Assembly: GCA_963830725.1 (NCBI GenBank)
Contig: CAWHNO010000015.1
Location: 1 to 64,000 of the forward strand
Source: DASSUW01 sp963830725
Lineage (GTDB): Bacteria > Actinomycetota > Thermoleophilia > Solirubrobacterales > Solirubrobacteraceae
Length of the DNA: 64,000 bases
Direction: 5' to 3'
Below are positions 57,184 to 64,000 of this stretch, one piece after another. The position numbers were made by a program, and so were the translations under genes. Each line of letters begins with the position of its first letter. Within the stretch, counting starts at the first letter, position 1. Under the pieces are notes generated by a model. That model worked only from the letters and a program-made list of their open reading frames with translations, was not told where the DNA came from and made no database searches.

Positions 57184-57230
57184 GCGTCTACCGCTCATCA
57201 CCCTCGGCGTCTACCGCCCGCCCGGAAGCT
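57184..57230 (+). promoter_or_regulatory. Direct-repeat operator and -10, copy C
   Basis: GCGTCTACC at 57184-57192 and 57207-57215 (period 23), 9 bp, then GAAGCT (57225-57230). Spacer sequence between repeats matches copy B at 13 of 14 bases. It is followed by a good ribosome binding site and an ATG at 57281, but the gene stops after six codons. Confidence 0.55.
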
Positions 57231-57280
57231 CTGCTGCGAACGACCGCGCTGGTGCGGTCGACGACCGGAAGGAGCCTTCG

Positions 57281-57301
57281 ATGCGCGCTTGGTGGAACTA
57301 G
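57281..57301 (+). pseudogene. Abortive start of a third PDTRD gene (MRAWWN-stop)
   Basis: GGAAGGAG (57267-57274) and ATG 57281 stand at the place expected from copy B, with related sequence before it (GCGGTCG, GAAGGAGCC). The frame ends after MRAWWN. The next 70 bp have no signal peptide or PDTR motif in any frame. I take it as a truncated copy. A leader peptide is the other option, but no plus-strand gene follows. Confidence 0.4.
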
Positions 57302-57377
57302 AGCCTCCGGCCGCTCACCGCACTGGCCGACGGCACGCGGGACTGGCGGCGCGGGTGGGCCGTGACCGAAGCGAGGC

Positions 57378-57937
57378 CTACGACAGTTCCGAGAATGCCC
57401 CTCGAGCGACACGTCGCCGACTCCGTGGAAAAGCGACCAGATCCCGGCGAAGACCAGCAGTACGTACTGCTTCTCGATGAAGAACTGGCCGCTGGTCCAG
57501 AAGGCCAGGATGAGCATCGCGACTCCCGCGATCAGGCCGAACCACCAGAACTGATTTGCGCCCCGCTCCGTGAAGGCCTGGATCAACCAGAAGACGCCGA
57601 CCACGAGGAACAGGAACCCGAGAATGTCGGCCACCCCGGCGAACGTGTTCTCGGGTTGGACGAGCGAGACGATTCCGGCGATCAAGAGCAGGACGCCGAA
57701 CGTCACGAGGAGCCATCGCGTGCCTCCGCGCGCGAGCGCGCCGATGACCAGGTTCTGTGTGCCGGCGATCAGGAACATGATCCCGATCAGCACGCCGACG
57801 GTTCTGATCGATGCCTCGTCGAACTGCAGCACGACCAGCGCGACGATGATCCAGAACAGGCCGCTGATGAGCCAGAGCCACCACAGCCGCGACAGCTCGC
57901 GAAAGGGGTCGGGCATCGAGGTCTCGAGGGCGACCAT
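57378..57937 (-). CDS. HdeD-family membrane protein; probable frameshift near the end
   Basis: About 186 residues. Six membrane helices (LWWLWLISGLFWIIVALVVLQF, TVGVLIGIMFLIAGTQNLVIG, WLLVTFGVLLLIAGIVSLVQP, DILGFLFLVVGVFWLIQAFTE, FWWFGLIAGVAMLILAFW, YVLLVFAGIWSLFHGVGDV). In the visible frame the reading runs on through the copy-C promoter to 57188 with unlikely Arg/Pro-rich sequence. A lost base near 57410 would end it at 57378 with ARGAFSELS, close to the usual end of the family. Start ATG 57937 or 57949. HdeD relatives are linked to acid or stress response. Confidence 0.65.
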
Positions 57938-57966
57938 GGCCGGCATCATCCCCTGACCGGTGGACG

Positions 57967-59443
57967 TCAGGCGGCAGAGAGCTCGTCGACGACGCCCGCG
58001 AGCAGGCGCCAGAAGCGTTCGACGGTCGGGATGCTCACGCGCTCGTCGGGTGAGTGCGGCGCCTCGATCTGCGGTCCGAAGGAGACCATGTCGAGCCCGG
58101 GGACCTTGTCGCCGATCACGGCCGTCTCGAGCCATGCATGCACCGCGGTGACGACTGGAGCCTCGCGCGAAGAGGCGCTCGTAGGCGCGCCGTGAGGCGG
58201 CGAGAGCAGGCGAGTCGAGGTCGGGTCGCCATCCGGGGTCTGCCTGCTCGAGCGCGAGCGAGCCCCCGGCCAGGCGGGCCGCGGCATCCAGCGCCTCGAT
58301 CACCTGGGGAGCCGCGGAGCTGTTCGACGAGCGCGAGAGGCTGTGCAGCTTGAGCCGCCCGCCTTCCGTGACAGCCTCGCCGACCGACGTGCTCGTCTCG
58401 ACCAGCCCCTGGAAGTCGGGACTCATCGCAAGCGGCCCGCTCGGGACGACCGCGACGAGGTCCAAGAGGTCCGCGGTCGCGTCACTCGTCCACGCATCCG
58501 CGGCGTCAGCCCTCGTCGTCACGGTGATCGCGACGCCGGGGTCGGTCTTCGCGTAGGCATCCCGGATCGTCGCCGCCGCGGTCTCGACCGCGGCCCGGAA
58601 CGTGGCCTCTCGCTCCGGCGGCAACGAGCAGATCGCGGTCGCGTCACGAGGGATGGCGTTCCAGCTCTTTCCGCCCTCCAGCGCGACGAGCCGGAAGCGA
58701 GCGACGGCGAGCGCCTCGCGCAGCGCGCGCCCTAGCTCCTTGATCGCGTTGGCGCGGCCGCGCGCGATGTCGACGCCGGAATGCCCGCCGAGCCCGCCGC
58801 TGATCGACACCGAAAGCGTCAGCGCGCCCGGCTCGCACGGCTCGCGTGGCTTCTCGACCCGGATCGACGTGTCGGTGCTGCTCGCAGAGCCGACGGTCAA
58901 CTTGCCGTCCTCCTCGCTGTCGAGGTTCAGCAGCGTCGCGCCTGTGACCAGCGAGGGGTCGAGGCCGCTCGCGCCCACGCCCTCGCCGCCGACCTCCTCC
59001 CCGACCGTCATCAGCAGCTCGAGCGGGCCGTGTGGCAGCGAGGCGTCCTCGGCCAGCGCCATCATCGCCGCGATGCCGATGCCGTTGTCCGCGCCGAGCG
59101 TCGTCCCATCGGCGGTCAGCCAATCGCCGTCCCGCAAGAGCGCGATCCTGCCCGCGGCCGGATCGTTGGGGCTGTCGGCCCGCCGCTCGCACACCATGTC
59201 CAGATGCCCTTGGAGGATGACCGTCGGCGCCGAATCGCGGCCCGCGGTGGCCGGCACGCGCACGACGAGGTTCCGGGCCGCGTCCTCGCGAAGCTCGAAC
59301 CCGTTGCCGGCGGCCCACGTTCGAACGTGCTCGATCACCGGCTCCTCGTGAAGCGACGGGCGCGGGATCCTCGTCAGCGCCTCGAAGTGCCGCCAGCACG
59401 CGCGGGGCTCGAGCCCTCTCAGTGCCGCGCTCTCGCCGGCCAT
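57967..59443 (-). CDS. pepD: M20-family aminoacyl-histidine (Xaa-His) dipeptidase; one-base frameshift
   Basis: About 491 residues after removing one extra base near 58168 (restoring ERLFAEAPVVTAVHAWLETAVIGDKV). Zinc motifs: GHLDMVCE, ADGTTLGADNGIGIAAMMA, GEEVGGEGV, LLNLDSEEDG, and C-terminal PHSPDERVSIPT with the last His ligand. Length and motif set match PepD. Cytoplasmic peptide breakdown, giving His and other amino acids. Start ATG 59443 overlaps the end of the small membrane gene by 25 bp, so co-translated with the transporter genes. Confidence 0.8.
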
Positions 59444-59607
59444 CGAACGTCACTGTCCGGCTGCACGACGATGACCTTCGTTCCGTGGGTGCCGATCTCG
59501 TCGCCGCGGTGATGCTCCGGACCGCGGGCGTACGCGATCAGGGCGATGATGCCGAACGTGCAGACGGCCGCGATCAGCACGGGCATCACGCGAGAGACGT
59601 TGCTCAT
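59419..59607 (-). CDS. Small single-helix membrane protein
   Basis: 62 residues. One helix (VMPVLIAAVCTFGIIALIAYARG) and a soluble tail (EHHRGDEIGTHGTKVIVVQPDSDVRWP). Lies between YfcC (22 bp after its stop) and pepD (overlap), on the same strand. It could be an accessory subunit of the transporter; no homology is known to me. Confidence 0.55.
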   Translation of the reverse strand: MSNVSRVMPVLIAAVCTFGIIALIAYARGPEHHRGDEIGTHGTKVIVVQPDSDVRWPARARH

Positions 59608-59629
59608 CGGGATCCTCGTTTCCGGGTTG

Positions 59630-61127
59630 TCATGACACCACCGCCGCGACTGCGAGCACGACGACGCAGAGAACGGTCAGCGCTGCGAGCAGCGGCCAGA
59701 CCCAGCGAAGGTAGGTGCCATAGGGGACGCGGGCGATCGCGAGGCCGCCCATCACGACGGCCGAGGTCGGGATGAACAGGTTCATGATGCCCGACGCGCT
59801 CTGGTAGGCGGTGACGACGAGCGACTCGGGCACGTCGACGAAGCCGGCCAGCGGCGCCGTGATCGGCATCGACAGCGTCGCGAGCCCCGATGTCGACGGG
59901 ATGAAGAAGGACAGCGGTAGGAAGAGGATGAACATCACGATCGCGAACACGGCCTCGCCTGTATCGCCCAGCGCGTTCTCGATCCAGTGCAGGATCGTGT
60001 CGGTGATCTGCCCGTTGTTCATGATCACCGTGATGCCGCGGGCGATGCCGATGATCAGCGCGACACCGAGAAGGTCGCGCGCGCCGTCTACGAAGGCGGT
60101 CGTCAGCTCGCTTTCGCGCATCCGGGCGATCAGCCCGATGATGATCGCGAACAGCAGGAAGGAAGCGGTCATCTCCGGGAACCACCAGAACCAGGTGGAG
60201 AACGGGATCCCCATGTCCTCCCACGGGATCACCCCGTAGATCATCACGACAAACGCCAGCGCGAACACCACGAGGATCGCCTTGCGCCTACCCGTCAGCT
60301 CGACCACGCCCGCCTCGGCCTCGCCCCGGAAGCGCGCCTCGTTCTCGGCCTTCAAGTCGTAGACCACCGACTTCGACGGATCCCGCTTCACGCGGTCGGC
60401 GTAGCGCAGGACGAAGAGGATGCCGATCGCCAACCCGACGAGCAGGATCACCAGCCGTCCGAGCAGACCGTCGCTGAGCGGGATCCCGGCGATCCCGGAC
60501 GCGATCCCCGTCGCGAACGGGTTCACCGTCGAGCCAAGGACCCCGATCCCGCAGCCGAGCAGGACGACCGCGGCACCGACGAGCGCGTCGTAGCCGGCGG
60601 CGATCATCACCGTGATCACGAGCGCATAGAACGCCAGACTCTCCTCGGCCATCCCGTAGCTCGTGCCGCCCAGCGCGAACACGCCCATCAGGACCGGGAT
60701 CATCCATCGCTCCCTGCCCCGCATCCGCTCGACGAGGCTGCCGATACCGGCCTGGATCGCCCCAGACGTCATCGTCACTCCGAGGAACCCGCCGATCACG
60801 ATGATGAACAGCGCGATGTCGATCGCCCCGAAGAGCGTTCCCTCGTTGTAGTAGTCGATGTTCCCCTCGGCGTCCTCGATCCCGTACAGGCCGTTGATCG
60901 GTGCCGTCAGCGAGTCCGATGACGATCCGCGAGGGCTTCGCATCCACCTCCTGGTAGGTCCCGGGTATCGGCTCCCCCGCGTCGTTGAGGTCGTACGTGC
61001 CGGCCGGGATGATCCAGGTCGCGATCGCCGCCATCACGATCAGCGCGAACAGGATCGTGTACGCCGAAGGAAGCGTGAAGCGACGCTTCTGCTCGGGCTC
61101 GGTGGGCGGGGCGGCCGCTTCGGTCAT
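59630..61127 (-). CDS. YfcC-family amino acid/dicarboxylate antiporter; one-base frameshift
   Basis: About 498 residues after removing one extra base near 60920 (restoring SRIVSDSLTAPINGLYGIED). Twelve or so membrane helices. N-terminal FTLPSAYTILFALIVMAAIATWIIPAGTYDL and later STVNPFATGIASGIAGI, SFFIPSTSGLATLSMPITAPLA are typical of the YfcC/DcuC-related family, whose genes often sit with arginine deiminase genes. AAGGAGG (61134-61140) before ATG 61127. Probably an amino acid exchanger; arginine/ornithine is inferred from the arginine deiminase nearby. Confidence 0.8.
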
Positions 61128-62699
61128 GTGGTGCCTCCTTCGTGCTGACGTTCCGGTGTGCGACCCGCCCGGCGCGAGCTCGGGCTCGGCGCCGTCCGCG
61201 GCGGGCGGGATGGTTGCGACCTTGAAGCCGAGGTATCCGTAGAGCACGTCGAGGATCGGGCTCAGGAGGTTGAAGAAGCAGAAGGGCAGGTACGACGCCG
61301 TCTGCACGCCCAGCACGCCTGACATGTATGCGCCGCAGGTGTTCCACGGCACCAGTGGCGAGGTGACGGTCCCGGAGTCTTCGACCGCTCGGCTGAGCAC
61401 CTGCGGTGCGAGGCCCCTTCGCCGGAACTCGTCGCGGAACATCCGGGCCGGCAGGACGTCGGCGACGTACTGGTCACCAGCCGCCACGTTGAGCCCGATC
61501 GCACTCGAGTTCACCGCCAGGATCAGGCTTCCGCGCGACTTGGCCCTGGTCACGACGGGCTGCAGGAGCCGGTCGAGGAAGCCCGCGTGCTCCAGGATCG
61601 CCGCGAACGCCATCGCCGCGAGCACCAGCCACACCGTCGTCAGGAGGCTGGCCATCCCGCCGCGGGAGAACAGCGCGTCGATCGGCTCGATCCCGCTGTT
61701 GCTCACGAAGCCGGTCGCCATCGCCCCGTAGATGGCATGGACGCTGGTGGCGAACACGCCCTTGTCGGGATCGTCGACGAACGCCTCGACCGCCGACCAC
61801 TGGATGAAGCACGCGAGGATGCCGGCGAACAGTGCGGACCCGATGATCGCCAGGAACGGCGGGACCTTCTTCACCGTGAAGACCACGAGCAGCGCGAGCG
61901 GGAGCAGGCAGACCGCCGAGACGTGGAAGACGCTCTCCACGGCGGCCAGCGCCTCGTCGGTGCTGACCTCGGAGCTGGCGTCCACGCCCAGCCCGATGAC
62001 CAGAAAGATCGCCAGGCTGACGCCGAGCGCCGGTCCGGCGGTCCAGAACATGTTCCGGATGTGCTCGCCGGTGGTCAGGCCGCCCACGAGCTGCGGCACC
62101 AGGATCGTCGTCTCCGAGAGCGGCGTCATCTTGTCGCCGAAGTACGCCCCGCAGATGACGGCGCCCGCCGCGATCGCCTCCGACACGCCCAGCACGTTCG
62201 CCATCCCGACGAACGCGACGCCGAGCGTGCCGGCCGTGGTCCACGAGCTGCCGGTGACCATGCCGACGATCGCGCAGATCGCCGCCGTCGCCAGGAAGAA
62301 CACGCTCGGATTGAGGAGCCGGACGCCGTAGTCGACGACGGTCGGGATCGTACCGGCCATGTTCCAGGTGCCGATCAACGCGCCGACCGACAGCAGGATG
62401 AAGATCGCGCCCACCGCGGTCGTCACACCACCGATCGCCGCCTCCGCTATCGTCGCCGATGTGTGGCCGTTCTTCAGCGCGATCAGGCTCGCGAATGCCG
62501 CGCTCAGCATCAGCGCCACCTGAAGCGGCCCATCCGTTGCGCCGACCCCGAACGAGGCGATGGTGAGCGCGATCAGCAGGATCAGGACGACGATCGGCAG
62601 AATCGCGTCCAGCATGCTCGGCGGCTTCGGCCGGGGGCTCGGGCCGGCCGGCCGCTCTCCGTCTCCGGGTGTCGTCTCGCCCGCGGTCGGGGGTGCCAT
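61124..62699 (-). CDS. nhaC: NhaC-family Na+/H+ antiporter; 3' end unclear
   Basis: About 524 residues. Eleven to twelve helices with VGALIGTWNMAGTIPTVVDYG, IVGMVTGSSWTTAGTLGVAF, CGAYFGDKMTPLSETTILVPQLVG and NVAAGDQYVADVLPARMF, the family signatures. In the visible frame there is no stop before the next gene: NhaC reads straight into YfcC. One extra base near 61170 would move it to a TGA in ATGA overlap with YfcC (end 61124), which I prefer. A true two-transporter fusion cannot be ruled out. ATG 62699 has AGGTGG upstream. Divergent from arginine deiminase. Confidence 0.75.
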
Positions 62700-63010
62700 G
62701 TCCACCTGCGCTCTCGTGATCGACCGCCCCCGCGGTCGTTTGGAACGATGCCCCAGTCGGCCTCGCAGGCGCAATGGTGCGGACACCACCCGCGGACGCG
62801 GGCGCGCATCCTTGTGCGGCCCCCGCTCGCCGCCGGATCCTGCGTTCATGGCAAGGGTCCGCGCGCCGTCGCCTCCGCCCTCGTCCGCTGGGGGCGAGGC
62901 CGAGCCCAAGAAGCTGTCCGGCCGTTGGTCGCGACCGGCTTTGTGGTCGTATGTATGTTCGTCGCCGGCGCGACCGTCCTGAGCTGAGTTTCGACCTCGA
63001 GGAGTCACAC
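62700..63010. other. Divergent intergenic region, NhaC / arginine deiminase
   Basis: 311 bp between two divergent genes. I see no clear -35/-10 pair or dyad. On the plus strand a short frame ending at 62987 reads a helix-like RPLVATGFVVVCMFVAGATVLS, but it has no ribosome binding site and no good start, so it is not called as a gene. GAGGAG at 62999-63004 belongs to the arginine deiminase. Confidence 0.5.
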
Positions 63011-64000
63011 GTGGCCACACCCTCCACCACCCCCAACCTCGGCGTCGCCTCCGAGGTCGGGACGCTCCGCAGCGTGATCGTGCACCGGCCCGATCTCGCG
63101 CACGAGCGCCTCTCCCCCACCAACTGCCACGAGTTGCTGTTCGACGACGTCATCTGGACGCGCCGCGCACGTCAGGAGCACGACGCGTTCGTCGACGTCA
63201 TGCGCGACCGCGGCGTGGAGGTGCTGCTCTTCCACGAGCTGCTCGACCGAGACGCTCGAGGACGCGCGGCGCGCGACTGGGTGCTCGAGCGCAAGCTGCG
63301 CCCGGAGGAGGTCACGACGATCTTCTCGCGCGAGCTGACGACGTGGATGAGCGAGATGCCCGCCGAGGAGCTCGCGACGCGCCTGACGGGCGGCGTGACG
63401 CTGGCCGAGCTGCCGGAGGACATCGTCACGGCCGTCGGCAGGGCGATGCGACCCACCGACTTCGTCCTGCGGCCGCTCCCGAACACAGCTCTTCATGCGC
63501 GACACCAGCGCCTGGATCTACGGCGGCGTCTCGATCAACGCGATGTTCTGGCCGGCCCGCCAGCACGAGACGCTCAACCTCGAGGCCGTCTACCGCTTCC
63601 ACCCGCGCTTTCGCGATGCCGGTTTCCCGATCTGGTTCGGCGGCGTCGACCACGACTGGGGCAGCGCCTCGCTCGAGGGCGGCGACATCATGCCCGTGGG
63701 AGACGGCGTCGTCCTCATCGGCCAGGGCGAGCGCTCCAACGCGCGCGCGGTGAGCATCCTGGCCGGAGAACCTGTTCGCCGCCGACGCGGCGCGGCTCGT
63801 CATCGGCGCACAGATGCCGCGCGAACGCGCGGCCATGCACCTCGACACGGTCTTTACGTTCTGCGACCGGAACGTTGCGACGCTGTACGAGCCGGTCGTC
63901 TCCGCAGATCGTTCCGATCCTGTACACGCCGGACGGGGACGGCGGCGTCAGCGCCAAGGTCTCCGACCGCTCCTTCCTCGACGAGGTCCAGCGACACCCT
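63011..64000 (+). CDS. arcA: Arginine deiminase, partial at window end; three one-base frameshifts
   Basis: GTG 63011 with GAGGAG 6 bp upstream. Conserved start GVASEVGTLRSVIVHRPDLAHERLSPTNCHELLFDDVIWTRRARQEHDAF, then NQLFMRDTSAWIYGG, GGVDHDWGSASLEGGDIMPVGDGVVLIGQGERSN and HLDTVFTFCDRN, which are arginine deiminase motifs (Asp, Glu, His of the active site). Reading needs removal of one base near 63485, 63766 and 63901. The C-terminal end with the catalytic Cys lies beyond the window. Converts arginine to citrulline and ammonia; cytoplasmic. Its neighbours YfcC and NhaC would exchange amino acids and balance pH. The other pathway genes (carbamoyltransferase, carbamate kinase) may follow. Confidence 0.8.
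   Translation, partial: MATPSTTPNLGVASEVGTLRSVIVHRPDLAHERLSPTNCHELLFDDVIWTRRARQEHDAFVDVMRDRGVEVLLFHELLDRDARGRAARDWVLERKLRPEEVTTIFSRELTTWMSEMPAEELATRLTGGVTLAELPEDIVTAVGRAMRPTDFVLRPLPNTALHARHQRLDLRRRLDQRDVLAGPPARDAQPRGRLPLPPALSRCRFPDLVRRRRPRLGQRLARGRRHHARGRRRRPHRPGRALQRARGEHPGRRTCSPPTRRGSSSAHRCRANARPCTSTRSLRSATGTLRRCTSRSSPQIVPILYTPDGDGGVSAKVSDRSFLDEVQRHP

Noticed and set aside
57281..57301. Trp attenuation leader peptide (MRAWWN)
   Set aside because: No tryptophan gene or any plus-strand gene follows, and no alternative hairpins are evident.
62811..62987. Small membrane protein gene before arginine deiminase
   Set aside because: A hydrophobic end is present but there is no start codon with ribosome binding site.

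Overview
High-GC bacterial DNA with actinobacterial features: GTG and TTG starts, 4-bp ATGA or GTGA stop-start overlaps, many ECF sigma factors, and BTAD (SARP-type) regulators. The small secreted proteins carrying a PDTR(D/E/N) motif and the paired LuxR-type sensor kinases suggest class Thermoleophilia, order Solirubrobacterales. That placement is an inference from gene content; there is no rRNA or marker gene here. I saw no tRNA, rRNA, CRISPR array or insertion sequence.

Layout. 0.1-7 kb: secreted multidomain sugar-active protein, transglutaminase, and an orphan TRAP-type lipoprotein. 6.9-11.2 kb (minus): four-gene two-component operon with two sensor kinases that each lack a different essential half. 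11.5-17 kb: berberine-bridge-type FAD oxidase, a 5'-truncated M14 peptidase and a secreted 5'-nucleotidase. 17-24 kb: a BTAD-Usp fusion, a 1,495-residue Ser/Thr kinase-STAND-WD40 protein, and the first copy of a BTAD/PDTRD cassette. 24-31 kb: DUF1080 protein, and a LysR regulator between two sets of MBL-fold, oxidoreductase, DJ-1 and VOC genes. 31-37 kb: two SnoaL-tailed ECF sigma factors, a deleted MFS exporter, a DHFR-like protein, a TetR/cupin pair with a palindromic operator, and a DUF1579 protein. 37-43 kb (minus): a two-component system, an MMPL exporter, a VOC protein and an amidohydrolase. 43-49 kb: autoregulated PadR-ABC-FtsX operon ending in a gutted penicillin-acylase-family gene. 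49-52.6 kb: MFS exporter, SDR, VOC and a third ECF sigma factor. 52.6-57.3 kb: the complete BTAD-ATPase/PDTRD cassette and a promoter-only third copy. 57.4-64 kb: HdeD protein, M20 dipeptidase, YfcC and NhaC transporters, divergent from an arginine deiminase that runs off the window; together they suggest arginine/peptide use and ion or pH homeostasis.

Two themes stand out. First, three loci carry the same promoter architecture: 9-bp direct repeats (GCGTCTACC) 23 bp apart, with a hexamer fitting nAnnnT exactly 9 bp downstream of the second repeat. This is the layout known for SARP-type activators, and the promoters drive, or once drove, secreted PDTRD proteins next to BTAD regulators. Second, the kinase pair at 7.5-10.8 kb looks like a split enzyme: one partner has the phospho-acceptor His but no ATP site, the other has the ATP site but Ala in place of the His.

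Sequence quality matters. I count about 20 one-base frameshifts in otherwise conserved genes. Most are extra non-homopolymer bases; the rest are mainly losses or gains in C or G runs. They fit residual long-read error better than biology. Several genes are given below as one CDS across such a shift, with the position stated. Separately, several genes are truncated or internally deleted (M14 peptidase, MFS at 32.8 kb, acylase, BTAD relic, VOC tail), which one-base errors cannot explain.
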